From: Streptomyces tateyamensis
GTDB taxonomy: Bacteria; Actinomycetota; Actinomycetes; Streptomycetales; Streptomycetaceae
Length of the DNA: 32,368 nucleotides
Direction of reading: 5' to 3'
Assembly: GCF_003205575.1 (NCBI RefSeq)
Contig: NZ_PYBW01000033.1
Coordinates: 1-32,368, forward strand
In this document: piece after piece, positions 25,666 through 32,368 of the stretch
Layout of the letters: each line of letters begins with the position of its first letter
Numbering within the stretch: the stretch's first letter is position 1
Translations under genes and position numbers: made by a program
The notes under the pieces: model-generated
Seen by the model: only the letters and a program-made list of their open reading frames with translations
Databases searched by the model: none
What the model was told of the DNA's origin: nothing

Positions 25666-26643
25666 CTAATCCGCCGTCAGTTCCCGGGCCTGCTTGACGT
25701 CGTCGGCCATCCGCTCCAGCAGCGCCTCGATCGAGTCGAACTTCTCCATCCCGCGCAGGTAGGCCAGGAAGTCCACGGCCACGTGCAGGCCGTACAGGTC
25801 CAGGCCGACCCGGTCGATGGCGTACGCCTCCACGGTGCGGGCGGTGCCGTCGAAGGTCGGGTTGGTGCCCACCGAGATCGCCGCCGGCATCCTCCCTCCT
25901 TGCCCGGCATCGGGCGGGAGGGGCCCGTGCCCGCCGAAAACGGTCAGCCAGCCCGCGTACACCCCGTCGGCCGGGACCGCGCTGTGCGCCACGGTGTCCA
26001 CGTTGGCCGTCGGGTAGCCCAGGTCGCGGCCGCGCTGGGCCCCGCGTACCACCACGCCCTCGACCCGGTGCGGCCGGCCGAGCACCTCGGCGGCGCCGGT
26101 CATGTCCCCCTCGGTGACCAGGCGGCGGATCAGCGTGGAGGAGAACAGCTCGCCGCCCCCGGCCGCGCCGCGCACCTGCAGGTCCACCACCTCGACCGCG
26201 AAGTCGGCCGCCCGGCCGAGCTCCTGCAGCAGCGCGACGTTGCCGGCCGCCTTGTGGCCGAACCGGAAGTTCGGGCCCTCGATCACCAGTTGCGCGTGCA
26301 GCGCGTCCACCAGCACCTGCTGCACGAAGGTCTCGGGCGACTCCTTGGAGAACTCCGCGGTGAACGGCAGCACCAGCACCGCGTCCACCCCGAGCTCGGC
26401 CAGCAGCTCCGCCCGGCGCGGGTGCGGGGCGAGCAGCGCCGGGTGGCTGCCGGGGCGGACCACCTCGCTCGGGTGCGGGTCGAAGGTCACCACCACGGCC
26501 TTGGCGCCCAGCTCACCGGCCCGCGCCACCGCCCGGTTGACGATCAGCTGGTGCCCCAGGTGCACACCGTCGAAGGATCCGATGGTGACGACGCTGCGTC
26601 CCCAGTCGCCGGGAATCTCCTCCAGGCCACGCCAGCGCTGCAC
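25666..26643 (-). CDS. ribF: bifunctional riboflavin kinase/FAD synthetase
   Basis: The 325-residue enzyme phosphorylates riboflavin to FMN and adenylates FMN to FAD. The N-terminal nucleotidyltransferase domain has VTIGSFDGVHLGHQ (HxGH-like motif) and VTFDPHPSEVVRP. The C-terminal kinase domain has GRDLGYPTANV, ISVGTNPTFDG and YGLHVAVDFLAYLRGMEKF. A 20-residue Gly/Pro-rich insertion between kinase strands (near GGHGPLPPDAGQ) is unusual. GTG at 26641-26643 has AAGGAG eight bases upstream and gives the normal length; the frame is open 24 codons further but without support. The riboflavin-transport or rib genes are not next to it. Confidence 0.95.
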   Translation of the reverse strand: MQRWRGLEEIPGDWGRSVVTIGSFDGVHLGHQLIVNRAVARAGELGAKAVVVTFDPHPSEVVRPGSHPALLAPHPRRAELLAELGVDAVLVLPFTAEFSKESPETFVQQVLVDALHAQLVIEGPNFRFGHKAAGNVALLQELGRAADFAVEVVDLQVRGAAGGGELFSSTLIRRLVTEGDMTGAAEVLGRPHRVEGVVVRGAQRGRDLGYPTANVDTVAHSAVPADGVYAGWLTVFGGHGPLPPDAGQGGRMPAAISVGTNPTFDGTARTVEAYAIDRVGLDLYGLHVAVDFLAYLRGMEKFDSIEALLERMADDVKQARELTAD

Positions 26644-26690
26644 CCTGACCGCTCCTTCTCTCCCCAGGGCTCTTGTGGGATCCCTGCTCC

Positions 26691-26713
26691 GAGCCCCCGG
26701 TCCCCGGGTGCTC
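26691..26713 (-). terminator. weak hairpin between the large gene and ribF
   Basis: GAGC and CCGG on one side can pair with CCGG and GCTC on the other, 21 bases after the stop of the large gene. The stem is short and interrupted, so it may only slow polymerase. The gap of 90 bases also holds a TATAGG -10-like box (26733-26738, overlapping the stop codon) that could drive ribF. Confidence 0.3.
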
Positions 26714-26733
26714 ACATGCTCGAACGCGAACCC

Positions 26734-29700
26734 CTATAGCGTGCCATGCGCCCGCTCCCGCTCCGGCACCGGAACACCTGCGGGACGCACCGGCCCGGGT
26801 GTGACGGTGCGCACCGGGGTCCGTTCGGCCTCGGCCGCGGCGTACTGCGGGTCGCCGCCGCGGGCCACCTGGGCCCGCATCCGCTCCAGCAGCGGGCCGG
26901 CCGCGAGCGGGCGGACCCGGTCCGGCCAGTCGGCGAGCAGCAGCGCGAAGGCGGCGCTGCGGCCCGCGCACCGCACCAGCAGCGCGTCCAGCCCGGCCAC
27001 CCCGCCGTCACCGGGGAGCCAGGCGTCGGCGATCCGGCGCACCAGCGCCCGGGCCCGCTCGCCCTCGCGCCGCTCCACCGTGACGGCCACCCGCTCCAGC
27101 ACCGCCGCCAGCACCTGCGGATCCCGCTCGACCGCCAGCAGCCGGTCCAGGAACTGCTCGCGCAGCTCCTCCCCGGGCCCCTCGCCCGGGGTGGCCAGCA
27201 CCAGCGCGAAGGCCTGCCGGATCGGCGCCGGCCGCTCGGTGGGGCCGGCGCCGAGCAGCGCGGTCAGGTCCCCGGGGCCGGCCGTGCCCAGCAGCAGCCG
27301 CCGGCCCAGGTACTCGGCCACCAGCTCGGCCCGCTCCGGGCGCGCCCGCAGCAGCCGCCCGGCCAGCCGGGTGGCCGGGTCCGCCAACCCGGCCGGCGCC
27401 CCGCCCGCCGCGGGGCGCGCGTCGGCCAGCACCCGCAGCACCGCCGCGGCACCGCCACCGGGCCGGGCCAACCGCTGCTCGAAGGCGAGCAGCACGGCGG
27501 GCTGATCCGTCGTCAGTGCGGTGCCGAGCACCTGGGCGGTGACGAACGGATCGTCGGCCGCGTACGCCGACAGCGCCGCCGGCAGGTGCGCCGCGCGGGT
27601 CTGCGGGTCGCGCACCAGCAGGGCCAGCGCCGCGCCGTGCAGCGCGGGTTCGTCCTCCCGGGCCAGCAGGGCCAGCGCGGTGAAGCGCAGCAGTTCGGCG
27701 CCGGTGGCGGTGGCGTAGGGGGCGACCCGCAGGCCGTGCACGGCGGCGGCCACGTGCCGCTCGGGGCGCACGTCGTGGCTCCACCGGTCCACCGCCCGGC
27801 AGAGCGCGGACGGCTCCTCGACGGCCAGCACGGTCAGCAGCGCGTCCGCCCGGGGGTGGGCGGCGGCCACCAGCGCCTCGGTCAGCTCGTCCACGGCCAG
27901 CGCGCGGTGCGCGTAGAGCAGGTCCTGGGCCAGGTCGGCCACGGTGGCACCGGGGCGGGCGGGCAGACCGCTGGTGTCCTCGAACCACGCGCAGAGCGGG
28001 GCGAACGCGGCCGCGCCCGCCGCCCGCAGCCGGGCCACCGCCAGGGCGCGGAAGCCCTGGTCCGTGCCGTCGGCCCGGACCAGCACCCGCAGCAGCTCCC
28101 AGCGGGCCTCCTCGCCCAGCGGCAGCCGGTCCCAGAAGGCGGGCCCGAACCGGTCGGCCGGCCCGCCCGGCTGACCGGCCAGCCGCTCGGCCAGCTCGGC
28201 CAGCAGCTGTCGGTGGGCCGCCGGCTCGGGCGAGTCGCGCAGTCCCGCGGCCAGCAGCCGGGCCGCCCACCAGCCGGTCTGCGGCCCGGCCGCCGGGTCG
28301 GCGAGCGCCCGGGCCAGCCGGCCCAGGCGCCGGTCCAGCTCGGCGGCGCCGCGCAGGCGTCCCAGCACCCGCAGCCCGGCCTCCACCACGCCGACCCGGT
28401 GCCGCGGCACCGGGCGCGGCCCGCTCGCCGCGAGCAGTTGGTCCAGCGCCGCGTCCAGGTCCAGGTGCAGGCCCTGCAGCCAGTCGCCGAGCTCCTCGTG
28501 GGCCAGCCGGTAGCCGTCGCCGACCGGCACGAACAGGCCCTCGGCCAGCACCGCCCGCCGCCAGCCGCCGGCGGCCGGGAACAGCTCGCCGAAGGCCTGC
28601 GGCCCGAGCCCGCCCTGCCCGGGCCCGAGCATCCGGCGGGCCGCCTCGTGCACCCGGCCGGTCACCGTGCGGGCCAGTCGGCGCACGGTGACCGGGGCCA
28701 CCGGCTGCGGCGCGGCGGGCACCGTGCCCTTGCGGTGCGAGGCGGGGCGGTCGGCCTCATCGGCCAGCCGCTCGGCGATCCGCAGGCAGCTCAGGTCCAG
28801 CCAGGCGGTGAGCAGTTCGCCCTGCTCGGCGCCCGCCGGCACCGGCACGCCCGCCGCGGTCAGCTCGCCGGCCAACCGCAGCCGCAGCGGGCCGACCGGC
28901 CCGGGCGGCACCTCGACCCCGTACCGGCGCGCGGCGCGCTCCAGCTCCGCCGCCCGCAGCGGGCCCAGCCGGTGCAGCCGGACCTGATCGGCGCCGAACT
29001 CCGGCTGCCAGCTCTCCGGGCGGCAGCCCACCAGCAGCCGGACCCCGGTCTCGGCCAGCCAGCGCACCGTCCGCGCCCACCAGGCGGCGTCCAGCGGGCC
29101 GGGCGCCTCTTCGGGACCGTCCAGCAGCACCAGCAGCGGGCGCCCGGCCGCCTCGCAGACCCGGGCCACGGCAGCCGGCTCCAGGCCTGACGCATCGTCA
29201 CCGGCCAGCGCCCGCCGCACGGCCGGGGCCACCGACTCGTCCGCCGCCGCCAGGTCGGCGCCGCGCAGCCACAGGGTGGGCAGCGCCCGGGCGCCACCGG
29301 CCCGGCGGACCGCGACGGCGGCCAGCTCGGTGGTGCGCCCGCTGCCCGGCTCGCCGACCAGCACGGTCAGCGCGACACCCGGCTCCTCACCGGCCAGCCC
29401 GTCCTCGCGCGCCACCCGGTCGGCCGCCAGGTCGGTGATCCGGCCCGGGCCGGCCGAGGCGGCGGCCAGCTGGCGGGCGGTGGCCCGCAGCACCCCGCCG
29501 AGGTTGAGCGCGGCGCCGTAGGCCGGGGCGGTGAGCGCGTTGCGGGCCAGCAGCTCGGCCAGCTCGGCGGGGGTGTCCAGCAGGGTCCCGGCCACCGGGA
29601 CGGCCGGCAGCAGGCCGGCGGGCAGGCCGCGCAGGCCGGGGGCGGTCAGGGCCAGCAGGGTGCCGTCCGCGGCGTCCAGCACCGGGACGCCGGCCGACAG

Positions 29701-30096
29701 GTCGACGGCGCCGGGCAGGTCGAGCAGCAGCACCCCCGACAGCAGGCGGGCCGGGCCCACCCAGTCGCTCAGGGCGGTGCCGGTGCCGAGCAGGGTGCCG
29801 GTGCACGGGGCTCCGGGGCCGGGGAGCAGCACGGCGGCGCCGGCCTGCGCCGGGCCGGGACGGATCGGCAGCGGGGCCCGGCCGGGCGGCAGCTGATCGG
29901 TCGTCAGCAGGGCCAGCCCGAGCTCCGGGCAGGCCAGCACCAGCCTGGCCGGCTCACCGTCGGCGGTCAGGCCGGGCCCGGCCTCGGCCACGGTCCGGTA
30001 GGCCGTCAACAGGCTGCCGCGCGCATCCGCCCAACAGGCGTACCCGAGCTCGCGCACCTCGTGGTCGCACAGCCGTACCAGCGCACTCCGGTCCAT
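26734..30096 (-). CDS. large multidomain protein: inactive trypsin-like domain, P-loop NTPase, helical repeat region
   Basis: The 1120-residue protein has three parts. Residues 1-155 resemble a compact trypsin-like domain (LLTAYRTV, LGLALLTTDQLPP, LSAGVPVLDAADGTLLAL), but the His is replaced by Tyr33/Arg34 and the Ser by Ala135 or Gly136. Residues 240-365 look like a NACHT/STAND-type NTPase: Walker A GEPGSGRT (248-255), where Lys is Arg254, Walker B LLVLLDG (Asp326) and a VGCRPESW sensor-like strand. The remaining 750 residues are Leu/Ala/Arg-rich helices, probably HEAT-like. ATG at 30094-30096 has GGAGG eight bases upstream. Similar streptomycete proteins carry serine-protease annotations. 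Its function is unknown; it sits between truB and ribF, both essential. Confidence 0.85.
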   Translation of the reverse strand: MDRSALVRLCDHEVRELGYACWADARGSLLTAYRTVAEAGPGLTADGEPARLVLACPELGLALLTTDQLPPGRAPLPIRPGPAQAGAAVLLPGPGAPCTGTLLGTGTALSDWVGPARLLSGVLLLDLPGAVDLSAGVPVLDAADGTLLALTAPGLRGLPAGLLPAVPVAGTLLDTPAELAELLARNALTAPAYGAALNLGGVLRATARQLAAASAGPGRITDLAADRVAREDGLAGEEPGVALTVLVGEPGSGRTTELAAVAVRRAGGARALPTLWLRGADLAAADESVAPAVRRALAGDDASGLEPAAVARVCEAAGRPLLVLLDGPEEAPGPLDAAWWARTVRWLAETGVRLLVGCRPESWQPEFGADQVRLHRLGPLRAAELERAARRYGVEVPPGPVGPLRLRLAGELTAAGVPVPAGAEQGELLTAWLDLSCLRIAERLADEADRPASHRKGTVPAAPQPVAPVTVRRLARTVTGRVHEAARRMLGPGQGGLGPQAFGELFPAAGGWRRAVLAEGLFVPVGDGYRLAHEELGDWLQGLHLDLDAALDQLLAASGPRPVPRHRVGVVEAGLRVLGRLRGAAELDRRLGRLARALADPAAGPQTGWWAARLLAAGLRDSPEPAAHRQLLAELAERLAGQPGGPADRFGPAFWDRLPLGEEARWELLRVLVRADGTDQGFRALAVARLRAAGAAAFAPLCAWFEDTSGLPARPGATVADLAQDLLYAHRALAVDELTEALVAAAHPRADALLTVLAVEEPSALCRAVDRWSHDVRPERHVAAAVHGLRVAPYATATGAELLRFTALALLAREDEPALHGAALALLVRDPQTRAAHLPAALSAYAADDPFVTAQVLGTALTTDQPAVLLAFEQRLARPGGGAAAVLRVLADARPAAGGAPAGLADPATRLAGRLLRARPERAELVAEYLGRRLLLGTAGPGDLTALLGAGPTERPAPIRQAFALVLATPGEGPGEELREQFLDRLLAVERDPQVLAAVLERVAVTVERREGERARALVRRIADAWLPGDGGVAGLDALLVRCAGRSAAFALLLADWPDRVRPLAAGPLLERMRAQVARGGDPQYAAAEAERTPVRTVTPGPVRPAGVPVPERERAHGTL

Positions 30097-30239
30097 CGTG
30101 CTGCCCTCCCCGGCGGCCCGGGCGGGCTCCCGTCGGGCCCGTCACCGCTGCCGTGCTCGCCGCGGTGAGCCTGCCCACCCGCCGGGGCGGGCGACCGCGC
30201 CCGCGCCGTTCACCACGTCCCTTCACCCCGCGCGCTCGC

Positions 30240-30259
30240 CCGCAGGAGTGAACCTGCGG
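30240..30259 (-). terminator. probable terminator after truB
   Basis: CCGCAGG (30240-30246) and CCTGCGG (30253-30259) form a 7-base-pair stem with a six-base loop, 27 bases after the truB stop. The rest of the 190-base gap up to the large gene shows GC-rich repeats but no convincing gene. Confidence 0.45.
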
Positions 30260-30286
30260 ACCGCACCGGGTGACCGGACCGGGTCG

Positions 30287-31192
30287 CTACCCCACGAAGA
30301 CCGCGACCGGCCGCGCCTGGCCGTCCTGCTCCTCGACCAGCGCGAGGAAGGTCCCGTCCGGGCCGAAGGCCGCGATCGGGCCGCCCGCGTCCAGGCCCGG
30401 GGCCTTCAGCCGGGCGCCGGTGGCGAGCTTGCGGGCGTCCTGTTCGTCCAGGTCCCAGCGCGGGAAGGCGGCCGCGGCCGCCTCGGCGATCGGCAGCACG
30501 GTGAGCTGCTCCTCCAGCTGCTCCAGGGTGTGCGCGCCGGCCACCTCGTACGGGCCCACCCGGGTGCGGCGCAGCGCGGTCAGGTGGCCGCCGACGCCCA
30601 GCGCGGCGCCCAGGTCCCGGGCCAGTGCGCGGATGTAGGTGCCGGAGGAGCACTCCACGGTGACGTCCAGGTCGAGCACCGCCGTGCCGTCCTCGGCCGT
30701 GGCCGCCCGCTGCCCGTGCACCGTGAAGGAGTGCACCGTGGTGGGCCGGGCCGGGATCTCGAAGTCCTCGCCCTCGCGCACCCGGTGGTAGGACCGCTTC
30801 CCGTCGATCTTGATCGCGCTGACCTTCGACGGCACCTGCATGATCTCGCCGGTCAGCCGGGCGATCTCGGTGTCCACCGCCTCCCGGGTCACTCCGGTGG
30901 CCGGCGTCGACGCGGTCACCTCGCCCTCGCGGTCGTCGGTGATCGTGCTCTGGCCCAGCCGGATCGTCGCCTCGTAGGTCTTGGCGGTCAGCATCAGGTG
31001 CCCGAGCAGCCGGGTGGCCCGCTCGACCCCGATCACCAGCACGCCGGTGGCCATCGGGTCCAGCGTGCCGGCGTGGCCGACCTTCCTGGTCCCGGCCAGC
31101 CGCCGCATCCGGGCGACCACGCCGTGCGAGGTGATGCCTTCGGGCTTGTCCACGATGACCAGCCCGTCGGGACCGGTGCCTTTGCGCTTCAT
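30287..31192 (-). CDS. truB: tRNA pseudouridine(55) synthase
   Basis: The 301-residue enzyme makes pseudouridine 55 in the T-arm of tRNAs. The N terminus GLVIVDKPEGITSHGVV is the TruB start, and the catalytic Asp45 is in GHAGTLDPMATG. Further marks are QVPSKVSAIKIDGKRSYHRVREGE and SSGTYIRALARDLG. The C-terminal domain (about residues 230-300) ends with AFGPDGTFLALVEE, as in a PUA-like domain. ATG at 31190-31192 has a weak site (GAGAAAGAACC). It follows nrnA by 61 bases, so the two are probably cotranscribed. Confidence 0.96.
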   Translation of the reverse strand: MKRKGTGPDGLVIVDKPEGITSHGVVARMRRLAGTRKVGHAGTLDPMATGVLVIGVERATRLLGHLMLTAKTYEATIRLGQSTITDDREGEVTASTPATGVTREAVDTEIARLTGEIMQVPSKVSAIKIDGKRSYHRVREGEDFEIPARPTTVHSFTVHGQRAATAEDGTAVLDLDVTVECSSGTYIRALARDLGAALGVGGHLTALRRTRVGPYEVAGAHTLEQLEEQLTVLPIAEAAAAAFPRWDLDEQDARKLATGARLKAPGLDAGGPIAAFGPDGTFLALVEEQDGQARPVAVFVG

Positions 31193-31253
31193 CGGTTCTT
31201 TCTCTGCGAGGTGTGCGGAACGGACGGGGCTACGGCCTGTCGTGGAGCACCCG

Positions 31254-32315
31254 CTACTGGCCCAGCGCCGCCCGGAACAGGGCGACCGTGCTGAGCACGT
31301 CGTCCCGGGCCGAGAAACCGGCAGCGTACGGGTGTCCGCCGCCGCCCAGCGCGGCGCAGGCCGCGGCCACGTCGACGGCGCCCTTGGAACGGCAGGAGCC
31401 GCGCAGCGTCCCGTCCGGGTCCTGCTTGAGCACCAGCGCCACCTCGGCCTCGGCCGGGCGGCGCAGGATGTCGATCAGCCCTTCGATCTCCTCCATCGTG
31501 ACGCTGAACAGCGCCAGGTCCTGGTAGGGCACCCAGGTCCACACCAGCCCGCGCCCGCCGACCGCGGCCGGCTCGTAGACCGCCCGGTCCAGCGCGGCGC
31601 CCAGCACCTTGAGGTAGCCGAACGAGGAGGTGTCCCACAGCTGGCGGGAGATCAGGTCGTGCCGGATTCCGGTGGCCAGCAGCCGCCCGGCCAGCTCGTG
31701 GGTCTGCGGCGTGGTGACCGCGTACTTGAAGGAGCCGGTGTCGGTGGCGACCCCGGTGTACAGGCAGGTGGCCAGCTCCTGGTCCAGCCGCACCCCGAGC
31801 CGGCGCAGCAGCTCGTCCACCAGGACGGCGGTGGCCGGGGCGCTCGGGTCGATCAGCCGGTGGGTGCCGAAGCCGGGGTTGGAGGCGTGGTGGTCGATCA
31901 CCACCAGGGTGCGGGCGGCGAAGGCCTTGGGGTGCAGCAGGCCGAGCCGGCCCTCGGAGGCCACGTCGAAGCAGAGCACCAGGTCCGGCTCGGCGGGCAC
32001 CGCCGCGGCCGGCACGATCAGCTCCTGGCCCGGCAGGAAGGAGAGCGACTCCGGGATCACCTGCGGGTCGTCGCCGAAGGAGACCCGCACCGGGTGCCCG
32101 AGCGCCCGCAGCGCCAGGCCGGCGGCCAGCGCCGAGCCGAGCGCGTCGCCGTCCGGGCTGATGTGGCAGATCAGGTCGATCTCGCGGGCCCGGCCGATCT
32201 CGTCGAGCACCTGCTGCCAGACCGGCTCGAACCCGCCCGGCGGTGGCGGGTACCCGGCGCCGCCGGCCGGTGACTGCGCGCGCTGGCCCGGGAGCACGGC
32301 GAGGGCGTCCGCCAC
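31254..32315 (-). CDS. nrnA: bifunctional oligoribonuclease/PAP phosphatase (DHH family)
   Basis: The 353-residue protein degrades very short RNA and, in the family, 3'-phosphoadenosine 5'-phosphate and some cyclic dinucleotides or their linear products. The DHH domain has HISPDGDALGS (residues 51-61, with His51, Asp55 and Asp57 as Mn ligands) and VVIDHHASNPG. The DHHA1 domain ends in GGGGHPYAAGF. The start shown is GTG at 32313-32315, but GGAG directly abuts it. A Pro/Gly-rich N terminus of about 30 residues is unlike the conserved part, so the true start is uncertain; another GTG at codon 7 exists. In other streptomycetes rbfA precedes it, and it would lie off the right edge. Confidence 0.9.
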   Translation of the reverse strand: MADALAVLPGQRAQSPAGGAGYPPPPGGFEPVWQQVLDEIGRAREIDLICHISPDGDALGSALAAGLALRALGHPVRVSFGDDPQVIPESLSFLPGQELIVPAAAVPAEPDLVLCFDVASEGRLGLLHPKAFAARTLVVIDHHASNPGFGTHRLIDPSAPATAVLVDELLRRLGVRLDQELATCLYTGVATDTGSFKYAVTTPQTHELAGRLLATGIRHDLISRQLWDTSSFGYLKVLGAALDRAVYEPAAVGGRGLVWTWVPYQDLALFSVTMEEIEGLIDILRRPAEAEVALVLKQDPDGTLRGSCRSKGAVDVAAACAALGGGGHPYAAGFSARDDVLSTVALFRAALGQ

Positions 32316-32368
32316 CTCCGGGGGGACCGACGCCCTGGGCGAACCGGCCCCCCCCGGCCCACCCCCCC
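32316..32368. other. low-complexity right edge
   Basis: The last bases contain runs of seven or more C, with GG spacers. No gene end can be read here. Such G/C homopolymers are typical of places where an assembly stops, so base calls at the edge are less reliable than elsewhere. Confidence 0.5.

Overview
The window is high-GC DNA from a Gram-positive actinomycete, most likely a member of the Streptomycetaceae (Streptomyces or Kitasatospora). The reasons are the very strong G/C bias at third codon positions, frequent GTG and TTG starts, perfect GC-rich stem terminators without U-tracts, and a gene order (RNase J, dapA, thyX, dapB, M16 peptidase, pnp, rpsO, type VII secretion locus, ribF, truB) that I recall as conserved near one another in streptomycetes. 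I see no mobile element, CRISPR array or tRNA.

Layout. (1) 1-330: minus-strand promoter and leader DNA that closely resembles the region upstream of a streptomycete 16S rRNA gene; the rRNA operon itself would lie off the left edge. (2) 329-9665, all on the minus strand: a housekeeping block that reads rpsO, pnp, M16 peptidase, dapB, small membrane TPR-like protein, thyX, dapA, rnj. It couples RNA turnover (PNPase, RNase J), lysine/diaminopimelate synthesis (DapA, DapB) and dTMP synthesis (ThyX). dapB, the membrane protein and thyX overlap by a few bases and look translationally coupled. (3) 9795-25614: a type VII (ESX/T7SSa) secretion locus built from divergent units: eccD(-) with eccC(+), then an APC permease(+), mycP(-), two WXG100 genes(-), eccB(-), and eccE(+) followed by a gene of unknown function(+) and an EspI-like MinD/ParA ATPase(+). 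Every core membrane component (EccB, C, D, E, MycP) is present once; EccA, PE/PPE and EspG are absent. (4) 25666-32315, all minus: nrnA, truB, a 1120-residue multidomain protein, ribF. The ribosome-maturation gene rbfA probably lies just beyond the right edge.

How the genes work together. EccB/C/D/E would form the membrane translocase, MycP the cell-surface protease, and the two WXG100 proteins, both with a YxxxE C-terminal signal, the secreted pair. In EccC only the first of three ATPase modules keeps a full Walker B. The gene at 22780-23550 looks like a degenerate P-loop protein tied to the system. The APC permease has no obvious role in secretion; it has its own structured leader and is bounded by terminators.

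The most unusual items are the 1120-residue protein at 26734-30096 (an inactive trypsin-like domain joined to an NTPase whose P-loop Lys is Arg, then a long helical region), the degenerate-P-loop protein in the secretion locus, and several strong RNA structures in leaders (rnj, permease, rpsO-pnp). I do not see a clearly new multi-gene system. The ends suggest a draft contig broken at an rRNA repeat on the left and at a G/C homopolymer on the right.
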